From Fimenecus sp051881435 (GTDB taxonomy: Bacteria; Bacillota; Clostridia; Oscillospirales; Acutalibacteraceae): 64,000 bases of DNA. The notes beneath the pieces were generated by a model. That model was not told the DNA's origin, searched no databases, and saw nothing but the letters and a program-made list of their open reading frames with translations. The stretch is taken from contig JBJEPW010000043.1 in the NCBI GenBank assembly GCA_051881435.1, positions 1 to 64,000 of the forward strand, read 5' to 3'. The translations under genes were made by a program, and so were the position numbers. This document shows positions 1-9,600 of the stretch, piece by piece. The first letter of the stretch is position 1; every line of letters begins with the position of its first letter.

Positions 1-95
1 TGGAAATCCCCTTTTGAGGTCTTTTGGGGTGTTGCACTTGCTTGACAATCTGCCCGGAATGGTTTGCGGTACGCCGTGGGTGTCTTGTTATTTTA

Positions 96-120
96 CGGGC
101 GATTCGTGAATCACCCCTAC
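96..120. repeat. 25-bp dispersed repeat, copy 1
   Basis: A 25-bp segment that is the reverse complement, with one mismatch, of positions 44578-44602. Both copies contain the palindromic core GATTCGTGAATC and lie in intergenic DNA next to other small inverted repeats. Such segments are common as dispersed intergenic repeats in gut Firmicutes; no function can be read from it. Confidence 0.6.
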
Positions 121-124
121 TTTT

Positions 125-254
125 CCTCCCTCTGACGAGGGAGGTGGATTTTGCGTAGCAAAAGACGGAGGGAGAGATAATATTTGCAGAAAACAAATAG
201 TTTGTCTCTCCCCCAGTCGTGGCGGTGCCACGCCGGCCCCCTCGTCAGAGGGGG
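125..254. repeat. MITE-like inverted repeat downstream of the permease gene
   Basis: The ends at about 125-141 and 237-254 are inverted copies of each other (CCCTCTGACGAGGG against CCCTCGTCAGAGGG), and the inner parts also pair imperfectly (GGAGGGAGAGA against TCTCTCCCCC). The 130-bp unit has no coding capacity and could fold into a long hairpin, as miniature inverted-repeat elements do. No target-site duplication was recognised. It lies 3' of the permease gene and could also act as a transcription stop. Confidence 0.55.
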
Positions 255-291
255 CAATAACAGTTTTTCACAATTGGTTTCTATGAGATTA

Positions 292-2745
292 TTACTGCAA
301 AACGCCTACATGTGTCTGCGGCATATAATACGCTATCATTATGCCGTTCTCATAAATTACATAGACAAATCTTCCGTTGTCATTGTAATATGAATAGAAC
401 GGTACACAGCTATTGAGCACCTGCTCCGATTTTGCCAAATCAAGCTTTTTGAGAGGATGCTCCGCCTCGTTATACACCTTCAAAAGCATATCGTATGGCG
501 AACACTCGTCATTTATAAACATACCTGTTTGGGAAAGAGAACCCAAAGCAATACTTCCGTCACAACTGAAAATCTTTGACGTGTCAATATATATGCGGTC
601 ATTCCAGTTACCGTATCCGCGGTAATTGTTTTGATTCTTCTCCGCAAAGCGATATACTGCTTCAACAGTTGAAATAGGACTGTCGGTATAAAGGATTTCC
701 TTAATTTCGCCATCGAAAGCCGGCTCCGGCTCATAGCCGTTTTCGTTAAGATATTCAAGAGTTTCGGTCATCTGCGGATAAACGGGAATATCTATCTGCA
801 CCGTTGAACCGTCTATTTCCGGTTCTTTCTCTTCCGCATAATCATAAGAAGAATAATAGTATTCGTTATTCTGAATTTTATCGGAAGTTATCATAGGATA
901 ACCGTTTACATATCTTGTAAGCACTCCCAGGGGACGGCTCTCGTTTTTAAAGAGCTCTTCATATGTCATTTTTGATAAATCGTTATAAAGACACTGATAA
1001 AACTCTTTATCAAACACCGTTTCCTCATTAGGAAACTCGCCGCCCTGTGCTGCCAGCAAGACGGAGCTGTCAACATAATGCCATCCGGATGTTGTAAGGC
1101 ATCCTTCAAAGCCTGTGTACATCGGCCCGTCGAAGCTATACATTGCGTATTCCTCCTCGTCCCTCAGAACAGGCTCTTTGAGGAGCATTGTTTCCAGCAC
1201 CTTGTCAAAATATGTTGAGTTGTAAATCGTTTTTTGATATTCGGCAAAAACTTCATCTGTATAAATCGGGAATGCTCTAACCTTCTTGCTTCCGTCCTTA
1301 TACTCAAAAATAACATAGATGAATTCTTTTCTGTCCTCTGTTTTGCCCTTATCTTTTTTTATCATATCAAAAATTTCTATTGCCGTATCAATGTCCTTTT
1401 TGTCGGTGCTCTCAACCACGCTTTCAAAGTCATAGTTTGCGGCATAATACCAAAGCGCAGGATGACCTGTAACATCTATTGAAACGCTCTTGATTTCTTC
1501 CGCTTTCGGTGTTTTGTTATAAAGGCCGAAAAGCTGAGTATTTACTGCCGTTAAGGTTATAATTGCCAATGCAATGAGAACAGCATAAGTGGGCAGCGAT
1601 TTTAAGGTACGCTTAAAATTGCGGGTAAGAATAAGCTGAATAATGAAATAATCTACCAGCGTTGCCCCGATAAGTATGGCAATTTCCTGCACAAATCCGA
1701 GCGAATCTGAAAGGGTGCCATACACGCCGTATGTTGTAAAAAGGAACACAAATACTGCAAATACAACTCTTGAAAATGCGAATTTACCGAAAGATTTTGC
1801 ATTTTCCGCTTTACGCTTTTTCATGAAAAATGCGCCCAAAGCGATAAGCAATACGGAAATTCCCAGCCAGATGAGTACGGGAAGAACAAAGCCCATATCG
1901 ACTTTAAGATTTTCGGGTATTTTGAAATCCTTGCCTGTGCTTTCAAGCAAAGATACCAAATCCCTCGGGCTCGATACATCGTCATAAAAGTAATAGTCGA
2001 TTCTCCGCAATTTGTCGCCGTTCAGGTTAGCACCGAAGGACCAGGGAGAAAAAAGCTTGTGCCACTGATTATTTGTTATACCGTTTGCATAGGGAACATA
2101 TCCTTTCAGGAATATCTCGCAGAAAGTATTCACGGTATCGACTGCGAGTGCGCCTATTAACGAAAAAGCAATACTTCCCGCGCCCGCCTCAAAAACATTG
2201 CCCGCGACGGTTGACATTACGGTACCTATTGCCAAGCCCGAAAGACCGCTGACAAAAAGCAGGGATACAATGTACAGATAAACCTGTGTTAAGTGGGTGG
2301 AAATTCCGAAATAGCCTATATTGATAAAATATGTTATTGAAATAGGAATTAAAACGGCAAGGAAAAGCATGAGCGAGCCTGCCGCAACTCTGTTGAAATA
2401 GAGGGACATTCTTGAAATGCCCATGCTGAAATAAACATTTGTCTGATTTTTGCGCATCATAAATGAGAACATACGGATAGCTGTTATCATTCCGCACAGT
2501 ACCATTCCGAAAGTTAAAAATGTGAAGTCTAAAATATAACTTGCTTCTTCTGTTAAGAAGAGTGAAATCTCATTATGCACCTTGCTCATAACGAACTGTT
2601 CGGAGGTAACATATTTAATTACGGGGTATGTTGAAATAAAGAAAAGTACAATCAGCACAATGGCGGGAGAAATCCAGCCGTTCGCTAAACTTCTTAAAAA
2701 GTCCTTTGTGCGTACATTATTTTTCAAAGATTTTTGTGATGTCAT
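292..2745 (-). CDS. ABC-2-like transporter permease with large C-terminal soluble region
   Basis: Membrane partner of the ATPase encoded just upstream. I chose the start at 2745 because GGAGG lies just upstream; an in-frame start at 2766 is less likely. The first half carries about ten hydrophobic segments, the first near residues 20-40. The second half (roughly residues 430-815) is hydrophilic, with few membrane-spanning candidates, and is probably extracytoplasmic. The start overlaps the end of the ATPase gene by 29 bases, which suggests translational coupling. With the GntR gene this makes a regulator-ATPase-permease operon like the ytr type. Substrate is unknown; cell-envelope stress or peptide handling is plausible from the family. 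At about 817 aa it is longer than a typical ABC-2 permease because of the C-terminal region. Confidence 0.75.
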   Translation of the reverse strand: MTSQKSLKNNVRTKDFLRSLANGWISPAIVLIVLFFISTYPVIKYVTSEQFVMSKVHNEISLFLTEEASYILDFTFLTFGMVLCGMITAIRMFSFMMRKNQTNVYFSMGISRMSLYFNRVAAGSLMLFLAVLIPISITYFINIGYFGISTHLTQVYLYIVSLLFVSGLSGLAIGTVMSTVAGNVFEAGAGSIAFSLIGALAVDTVNTFCEIFLKGYVPYANGITNNQWHKLFSPWSFGANLNGDKLRRIDYYFYDDVSSPRDLVSLLESTGKDFKIPENLKVDMGFVLPVLIWLGISVLLIALGAFFMKKRKAENAKSFGKFAFSRVVFAVFVFLFTTYGVYGTLSDSLGFVQEIAILIGATLVDYFIIQLILTRNFKRTLKSLPTYAVLIALAIITLTAVNTQLFGLYNKTPKAEEIKSVSIDVTGHPALWYYAANYDFESVVESTDKKDIDTAIEIFDMIKKDKGKTEDRKEFIYVIFEYKDGSKKVRAFPIYTDEVFAEYQKTIYNSTYFDKVLETMLLKEPVLRDEEEYAMYSFDGPMYTGFEGCLTTSGWHYVDSSVLLAAQGGEFPNEETVFDKEFYQCLYNDLSKMTYEELFKNESRPLGVLTRYVNGYPMITSDKIQNNEYYYSSYDYAEEKEPEIDGSTVQIDIPVYPQMTETLEYLNENGYEPEPAFDGEIKEILYTDSPISTVEAVYRFAEKNQNNYRGYGNWNDRIYIDTSKIFSCDGSIALGSLSQTGMFINDECSPYDMLLKVYNEAEHPLKKLDLAKSEQVLNSCVPFYSYYNDNGRFVYVIYENGIMIAYYMPQTHVGVLQ

Positions 2746-3619
2746 ACTTTTTCTCCTCCATTTCATTTAAGAATACCTCTTCCATTGTAAGCTTATATTC
2801 ATCAATCGCCATGGGAAGAAGTGCGTTGAGCTTTTCCTTTTGCTCCTGAGATTTCTTATCAAATATAACCGTTGCGATTTTACCGTCGATTTCAAGGGAT
2901 TTATACTGAATATCTTTAAAATCCTCCTCGGTAATATCACGGTTAAATATAAGCCTGAATTTGCTGTAATTGCTTGAAATATCATAAACGGAGCAATCCA
3001 TTGTAAGGTGCTTGCCGTTTATGAGCCCCACATTGTCGCACAAATCGGAAAGCTCCGGCAAATTATGGGAAGAAATTATGAGGGAACACCCGCTTTCCGC
3101 CACATACTCAACAAAAAGCTTTTTTGTGGTTTCCTTTTTCTGGGGGTCAAGTCCGTCAAAGGTTTCATCAAGAAGCATAAAGCGGGGGCGGGAAGCAAGA
3201 GCTAAAATTATCTCTGCCTGCCTTTGCATACCCTTTGAAAAGCCTCTGATTTTCTTTTTGGGGTCAAGCCCGAAAACCTCAATCAGATTATCAAGAGTTT
3301 TAAAGCTGAAATCGGGATAATAGTCCGCATAAAATTTCGCCATACTCTTAATTGACGAATTCATGGGGAAATACAAATCGTCGGGAATATAAAACATACT
3401 TTTTCTTATAACGGGATTATCAAAGGTGTTTTGATTATCCATTGTTACACAGCCGCCCTCGGGCTTATAAATGCCCGCCGCTGTTTTTAAAAGCGTTGTT
3501 TTACCGGCACCGTTGTATCCGATAAGCCCGTAGATTGATGAAGGCTCCACCTTAAAGGAAATGTCCTCTACGGCGGTGAAACTGCCGAATTTTTTTGTAA
3601 CATTTTTAAACTCAATCAT
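2717..3619 (-). CDS. ABC transporter ATP-binding protein (YtrB-like)
   Basis: Energy-coupling ATPase for the adjacent permease. Walker A is GYNGAGKTT, the signature region is FSKGMQRQ (a divergent form of LSGGQ), and Walker B with the catalytic glutamate is MLLDETFDGLD, followed by the H-loop ISSHN. The start at 3619 follows GGAG at a normal spacing; nine extra codons upstream are open but lack a site. The gene overlaps the last codons of the GntR gene by 8 bases, so the three genes are likely co-translated. The C-terminal 90 residues are the usual ABC-2 ATPase extension. Confidence 0.88.
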   Translation of the reverse strand: MIEFKNVTKKFGSFTAVEDISFKVEPSSIYGLIGYNGAGKTTLLKTAAGIYKPEGGCVTMDNQNTFDNPVIRKSMFYIPDDLYFPMNSSIKSMAKFYADYYPDFSFKTLDNLIEVFGLDPKKKIRGFSKGMQRQAEIILALASRPRFMLLDETFDGLDPQKKETTKKLFVEYVAESGCSLIISSHNLPELSDLCDNVGLINGKHLTMDCSVYDISSNYSKFRLIFNRDITEEDFKDIQYKSLEIDGKIATVIFDKKSQEQKEKLNALLPMAIDEYKLTMEEVFLNEMEEKKYDITKIFEK

Positions 3620-3998
3620 TGCTTTCATCTCCTTTGAAAAGTTCATTGACGATTGTCAAGAGCTGTTCACGGTCGGCTCCCATAGTCTTTGCGTTAATTG
3701 CCGCCGTTTTAACATCATTTAACGCCTGTTGAAGATACACACTGTTTTTCTGCGCGTCCGCATTTATGAAAATGCCCTTACCAGCAACGGAATAAGTTAT
3801 ACCCTGCGCCTCCAGCTCCGAAAACGCCCGTTTTACGGTGTTGATATTAAGCCCGAGCTGTGCAGACATCTGCCTGAGTGACGGAAGCTGTTCGTCAGCC
3901 TTTAAAATTCCCCTGCCGATATCAAGAACTATCTGTTCCTTTATCTGCTCATAAATGGGTGTTCGGCTATGATAATCAATAAATATATTCAACGGCAT
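3612..3998 (-). CDS. GntR-family regulator, YtrA subfamily
   Basis: A short (129 aa) GntR regulator: a winged helix-turn-helix (LPSLRQMSAQLGLNINTVKRAF, residues about 40-62, written here only as a landmark) followed by a stub of about 50 residues rather than a large effector domain, which is the hallmark of the YtrA subfamily. These usually repress their own ABC transporter operon and respond to cell-wall antibiotics. The gene is first in the operon. Start could be ATG 3998 or GTG 4001, both behind GGGAGG. A candidate operator sits at 4022-4042, just past the -10 box. Confidence 0.85.
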   Translation of the reverse strand: MPLNIFIDYHSRTPIYEQIKEQIVLDIGRGILKADEQLPSLRQMSAQLGLNINTVKRAFSELEAQGITYSVAGKGIFINADAQKNSVYLQQALNDVKTAAINAKTMGADREQLLTIVNELFKGDESND

Positions 3999-4021
3999 CA
4001 CCTCCCGTTTACTGTGCTATT

Positions 4022-4042
4022 TGTAATATCACAGTTGTTACA
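4022..4042. promoter_or_regulatory. Candidate operator for the GntR regulator
   Basis: Inverted repeat TGTAA-N11-TTACA lying between the -10 box of the gntR promoter and the start codon. Its position over the transcription start suits a repressor site. The link to the encoded YtrA-type regulator is inferred from position only. Confidence 0.45.
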
Positions 4043-4047
4043 CTTTG

Positions 4048-4076
4048 ATATTATATCAATATTTCGCTTTTGTCAA
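4048..4076 (-). promoter_or_regulatory. Promoter of the gntR-ABC operon
   Basis: On the minus strand, TTGACA (4071-4076) is followed after 17 bases by TAATAT (4048-4053); an overlapping TATAAT (4050-4055) has 15-base spacing. It points into gntR. Confidence 0.65.
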
Positions 4077-4122
4077 CACTTTTTTGCTTTGCTTAACAGA
4101 TTTTAATCAGATTTTAAGAAAT

Positions 4123-4160
4123 AAGGCTTCGCAAGGAATCACACCCTACGAAGCCTTTTC
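4123..4160 (-). terminator. Terminator candidate after the GH51 gene
   Basis: A 9-bp stem AAGGCTTCG / CGAAGCCTT with a 17-base loop lies just past the GH51 stop codon on the minus strand. The T tract after the stem is weak on the minus strand (ATTTCTT), so termination efficiency is uncertain. Confidence 0.5.
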
Positions 4161-4177
4161 ACATTTTATTTAACTGC

Positions 4178-6439
4178 TTACTCTTTCTTTTTTCTTTTGC
4201 ACTTGCCGGAATGTTTATATTTAATTACACAAACAGTCACTCCGGCAGAAACAATAATAAGCCCCAGAACGCACGGCACGGCAATCTCGATTACAGGATG
4301 AATATAGGGCATTATAATACCGAAATCGGGCAGAGAATAAAGCCCCGAGCCGTCATTCGTACCGTAGGGTATGCGTATAACGCTGACGGAAAGCCCGCCC
4401 ATATTATACTCTATGGAATTATTCTCAATCTTTAATGATTTTTCTGTGGGAGCAACCTTTATCCTTTCCCCTGCTTCATTACAAGCGGATTTAAAGGTTT
4501 CGGACATATACTGAACGGTGGGATTTTTTGCATTTTCAAAGCCTTCAAGATTTATCTGAACTTTATTCTTTTTGACCGTGCTGTTTACGAGCTTAACGTA
4601 TAATACCTGCTCTTTCTCATCCACGGTTACGGAGCTGTAGATGCCGTCTTCCGTTTTGTCAAAATCCGTTGTGATGTAGTGAGTACCGTAATTGTTTGCA
4701 AAAAGCATTTGCACAAAGTAATCGGGAGTATATACCACCTGCTGAGAATTAAACCAAATTAAATTAACATCCCAGCACTGGGCATTAACCTTTGCAAAGG
4801 TGGGGGCATATGAAATCATTTTTACCACATCGCCGTTGCGCTCAATGCCCGTAAGATACGCCGCGCTTTCAACAGCCGCCCAAATATTGTTTTTTGTCAT
4901 AAGCGTTCCCACGCCGTCGCTTTTAGGTGCAAATTCACCTACAAACACCTTGGCTCCGCTGCGCTCATAGCTGTCATAACGGTTGGTATTCTTAAAAAGA
5001 TAACTGCCGACTGTGTAATAATGCTCGTCAACAATCGTATCGCGGTATTTACTGTTTGCCGTTATCCAGGCATAGTCGAAATCCTCGCCTTCAAGCCACG
5101 CACCCGATGTTGTTACAACGGTAATATCGGGATATTTTTCTTTAACCGCGTTATAAAGTGCATCAAAATTACGCCAATATACCTCGCCCCAGTTTTCATT
5201 GCCGAGGGCTATATACTTCATATTAAAGGGCTCCGAGTGTCCGTTTTCCGCTCTCTTTGCGCCCCACTCTGTGGAAGCATCACCGTTTGCATATTCGATA
5301 AGATCAAGTATATCCTTTACATACTGATCCCATTCCGCTGTTCCCGGAGTAAGAGCAATACTGCTTAAATAATCCTGCCAATTTTTTTCGGTAACAGCGC
5401 CGTTTTTGTATTTATCCCGCATATCTCCGTATCCGTTGCGTCCCTGGCAGGTAAGCCCCACATTGAGAACAGGTATGGGTTCTGCGCCCAAATCGGCACA
5501 AAGTGTAAAGTATTCGTGATATCCCATAGCGTTTGTGTTTATATATCGTCTGCCGTTGTTATCATCACGCCACAGGTTATATGTCTGCTCTCTTTCTTCA
5601 AGAGGACCTATTGTATCTTTCCAATTATAAAGATTTTCCAAAGATTCGCCCTCGGCCAGACAGCCGCCCGGGAAACGGATAAACGAGGGGGACAACTGCT
5701 TTAAGGCTTCATATAAATCCGAACGCAGACTTACATATTTCCACTGCTCAGAATCGTATCCGTAGCTGTTTACCGGTATCAGAGAAGCAAAATCCATACA
5801 GAAGGTTCCGCTGCCCTCCGCAGTAAGAAGAAATGCGCCGTCCGCCGTTGCATCTGCCTTCAAAATCAAATCAATTTTTGTCCATTCATTACAGTTTACT
5901 ATGTCGAACCGATATTTTTGACTGTTTCCCTTGGCATCCAAAGATGCTATGATGGTTCCTTCAAAATCAACATTTTTAAAATATGCCGAAAACGCATACT
6001 CCTCACCCTTTTTAAAGCCCATATCGGGAGTTGAGGCTTTTTTCTCATTGTAATCGTATGTTTTGTAATCGTAAAGCTCGGGATAACCGATATTCTGTAT
6101 TTTGGCGCCGCCGTTAACAGAAACGGTAAGATACTGCTCATTTTTGCTGTTTAAGCCGCTGTTTGATGCAACAAAATAATTCTCTGCGTCAATATTCCAT
6201 GCGTAAAGACTGTCAAAGGGATATTCAAAGGAATTATTGTTAATCAGATTGGATACAAGACCTCCGTCGCAGGCATAGCTTATATCCTCAATGAACAAGC
6301 CGTAAAGACTGTCGCTTATTTCATACGCAATATTATCCGAGGAGACATTAAGCGTTAAATCTGTTTTTCCTGAGGTTGCTGCCCCCGTGAATGAAAAAGC
6401 CATAATTACTGCAAGCAGCAACGCAATTATTTTTTTCAT
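4178..6439 (-). CDS. Secreted, membrane-anchored GH51 alpha-L-arabinofuranosidase
   Basis: Releases terminal alpha-L-arabinofuranosyl groups from arabinan- or arabinoxylan-type glycans. Residues 1-22 are a signal peptide (KK, hydrophobic core, AAT). The GH51 barrel shows FIRFPGGC (253-260), the acid/base Glu415 in GNENWG and the nucleophile Glu502 in VGEFA. A region resembling a carbohydrate-binding domain lies between the N-terminal strand and the barrel (about 95-220). Residues 715-738 form a transmembrane segment followed by a Lys/Arg-rich tail, so the enzyme is probably anchored with its active site outside. GH51 enzymes in Firmicutes are often intracellular, which makes this version notable. 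It is monocistronic, with its own promoter and divergent from GH38. Confidence 0.9.
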   Translation of the reverse strand: MKKIIALLLAVIMAFSFTGAATSGKTDLTLNVSSDNIAYEISDSLYGLFIEDISYACDGGLVSNLINNNSFEYPFDSLYAWNIDAENYFVASNSGLNSKNEQYLTVSVNGGAKIQNIGYPELYDYKTYDYNEKKASTPDMGFKKGEEYAFSAYFKNVDFEGTIIASLDAKGNSQKYRFDIVNCNEWTKIDLILKADATADGAFLLTAEGSGTFCMDFASLIPVNSYGYDSEQWKYVSLRSDLYEALKQLSPSFIRFPGGCLAEGESLENLYNWKDTIGPLEEREQTYNLWRDDNNGRRYINTNAMGYHEYFTLCADLGAEPIPVLNVGLTCQGRNGYGDMRDKYKNGAVTEKNWQDYLSSIALTPGTAEWDQYVKDILDLIEYANGDASTEWGAKRAENGHSEPFNMKYIALGNENWGEVYWRNFDALYNAVKEKYPDITVVTTSGAWLEGEDFDYAWITANSKYRDTIVDEHYYTVGSYLFKNTNRYDSYERSGAKVFVGEFAPKSDGVGTLMTKNNIWAAVESAAYLTGIERNGDVVKMISYAPTFAKVNAQCWDVNLIWFNSQQVVYTPDYFVQMLFANNYGTHYITTDFDKTEDGIYSSVTVDEKEQVLYVKLVNSTVKKNKVQINLEGFENAKNPTVQYMSETFKSACNEAGERIKVAPTEKSLKIENNSIEYNMGGLSVSVIRIPYGTNDGSGLYSLPDFGIIMPYIHPVIEIAVPCVLGLIIVSAGVTVCVIKYKHSGKCKRKKKE

Positions 6440-6475
6440 TTTTACCGTCTCCTTACATTTATATATACATATATT

Positions 6476-6504
6476 ATTTTAACAATAAAAATATGATATG
6501 TCGA
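6476..6504 (-). promoter_or_regulatory. Promoter of the GH51 gene
   Basis: Minus strand TCGACA (6499-6504), 17-base spacer, TAAAAT (6476-6481). GGAG of the ribosome binding site follows about 30 bases later, upstream of the ATG at 6439. Confidence 0.55.
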
Positions 6505-6605
6505 GTGTTTTTTTACAAATTTTAATATATTAGATTGATTTTTTTATGAATTAAATATATAATTTTCGTGTAAAATAAACTCTATGACTATTGAAAGGGA
6601 TTTTT

Positions 6606-9600
6606 ATGAAAAAGAAAACCGTATATACTGTTGCAACCGCGCATCTTGATACCGTTTGGAATTGGGATTTTGAAACAACGGTAAGGGAATACATTTTAAA
6701 CACGCTTAAAGATAATTTCAAGCTATTTGACGCATATCCCGAATATAAATTCAATTTTGAAGGCTCCTACCGATATGAGCTTATGCGTGAATATTATCCC
6801 GATTTGTGGGACAGAATGAAAGGCTACATAAAAGCAGGCCGCTGGAATGTTTGCGGAAGTGCATTTGAAAACGGCGATGTTAACGTTCCCTCCCCTGAGG
6901 CGCTTTTCAGAAATATCCTTTTGGGAAATCAGTATTTTGAAAAGAACTTCGGCGTGCGCTCCTGCGATATTTTTCTGCCCGACTGCTTCGGGTTCGGCTA
7001 TGCGTTGCCCTCAATTATGCACCACGCAAATCTGAAAGGCTTTACCACGCAAAAGCTTACATGGGGCTCGGCATACGGAGTGCCCTTTGATATAGGCAAG
7101 TGGTACGGTGTGGACGGCAATTTTGTTTACGCCAGCGTTAACCCCGGCGCATATGTAAGCACCCTCGACAAGGTAAGGGACAATAAATTTGTAACCGACA
7201 AGCTTAGTGAAAATGAAAACAACGGCTTGGATATGACCTATGTATTTCACGGAACAGGCGACTGCGGCGGCGCCCCCGCGGAAAACTCGGTTAAAACCGT
7301 TTGCAATGAGATAAGAAAGAACTCCGAAAGCGATATAAAGGTAGTTTCGGCGGCGGCTGACCAAATATACCGTGATATTGACGCTCTGCCCGAAGAGACA
7401 CGCCAAAAGCTCCCTGTCTGGAACAACGAGCTTGTTATGCAGAATCACGCAGTAGGAGGATACACCTCCCGTGCAATCGGCAAGCGCTGGAACAGGCGTA
7501 ATGAAGAAATCGCCGATATGGCTGAAAGAGCCTGTTCCGTAGCCCTTGTACTTAACGGCAGAGAATATCCGCAGGACACCCTCACAAGAGCGTGGAAGAG
7601 AGTTATTGCACATCAGTTCCACGACGATTTGCCCGGCACATCGGTACAGCGCGCCTATCGCCGTTCATGGAACGATTACGCCATGTCCCTCAATCAGTTT
7701 ACAAACGAATACTCGGCGGCGGTGGGAAGCATTGCCTCGCGCCTTGACACCTCCTTTGCAAAGGGAATTGCCGTTGTAGTGAACAATCCCATGGAATACG
7801 AGCGCGCAGGTGTGGTTTCGGTAAAAATCCCCTCCCGCCTGAGAAGTGCAAATATGACTGCCTTTGATGCAAACGGCAAAGAGTGCCCCACGCAGATTTC
7901 AGAGGTTAAAAGCGATTACACAACTGTTCTTGTTTATGTAACCGTTCCTGCTATGGGATATAAAGTGCTTGATATAAGAGGCGTAAAATCCCGCCTTTCC
8001 TCTCCCTTAAAAGCATCGGTTGAAACACTTGAAAACGAAAAATACACCGTTCGCTTTAACAGCAACGGTGATATTTGCTCGGTTTTTGATAAGGAAATCG
8101 GCAAAGAGATACTTAAAAAGCCTGTAATTACGGGAATATTTGACTACACAGGCAGTCTTCCCTGGCCTGCGTGGGAAATGAATTACAAGGAGCTTAACCG
8201 CGAACCTCAGCACAAGGCCAAAATAAAATCCATGGATATTATTGAAAACGGTTCCTGCCGTGCCGCGCTGAAAATAGTAAAAACTTATAACGACAGCACT
8301 TTCACCTCTGTTGTGGCTTTGAGCCGAGGCGGAAAGTATGTTGAGGTTTATACGGAAACAGAGTGGCGCAGTGTTTGCTCTGCCTGCAAGGAGATTTTCA
8401 GCTTTACCTCCGAAAATCACAACGCCACGTACGATTTGGGACTTGGCGCAATAAAGCGGGGTAATATGACGGAAAAGCTCTTTGAGGTGCCTGCGCAAAA
8501 ATGGGCGGATATTACAGATAACAGTCAGGAATACGGCGTTTCCGTAATCAGCGAATGTAAATACGGCTGGGATAAATTTGATGACAACACTCTCCGCCTT
8601 ACCCTTTTGCACACTCCTATAAGGGACTTCCGCAAGGACAGTATGCAGTCTAAAATGGATTTGGGGCTTAACCGCTATTCCTATGCGATTTATTCACACA
8701 AGGGAACAGTGGGTCACGGCACACAATGCGCCGCAAGGGAATTTATAATGCCCATGGCGTCCTTTATCTGCTCCAAGCACGGCGGCGATTTGGGAAATGA
8801 ATTTTCTTTCGGCTCGCTTTCAGGCAACGCAATTATAAGAGCCCTTAAAAAAGCTGAAAACAGCGACGAAATTATCGTCCGCATCGGCGAAAGCGAGAAA
8901 AAAGAGCAAAAGGGCATAGCACTCTCTTTCTGCCGTGAAATTGAAAGTGCAAGAGAGGTTTTCGCCTCCGAGGAGCATATATGCGATATTGCGGTAACAG
9001 ACGGCAAGTTGATTTTCGATTTACAGCCCTATGAAATACGCTCCTTTGCTTTAAAGCTTAAAGGTGATAAGCACATTGAGCCCGATTGCCTTGGCATAAG
9101 CTTTGCAGGAAATATTACGGCGTTTTCAGATAACGGCAATCCTCTCGGTACTCTGCCTGTTATAAACAAAACCATTCCTTACGAAATCACCCCGAAAGAA
9201 ATATATGTTGACGGTGTAAACTTCACCCTTCCCGAGAACGGAAAAGCGTTGCTTTGCGGCGGTCAAACCCTTATTTTACCCAACGGTACAAAAAGAGTTC
9301 ATCTTCTTGCCGCATCTTTAAACGGCGACAAAACGGTTAAAATCGGCAAAGGCGCCGTAACGGTAAACGATATCCGTGAATACTACGGCGGTTGGGATAT
9401 TTTCGGGTTAAATGAAAAGGCACACATTAAAAACGGCAAGCTGGGCTTTGAATTTACCCACTCCCATACCGACAAGGGCGACGCCCAATGCGAACAGTTA
9501 TTCTTCTGGAAGATTACCGTGAACACCGAGGGGCAGAGCACACTTTCCCTGCCTGTTGACCGTGATATTCTCGTTCTTTCCGCTACTGCTGACGGTGAAG

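Noticed and set aside
7011..7622. 203-codon open frame antisense to the first GH38 gene
   Set aside because: Lies wholly within the GH38 catalytic region and reads as a shadow frame with no domain.
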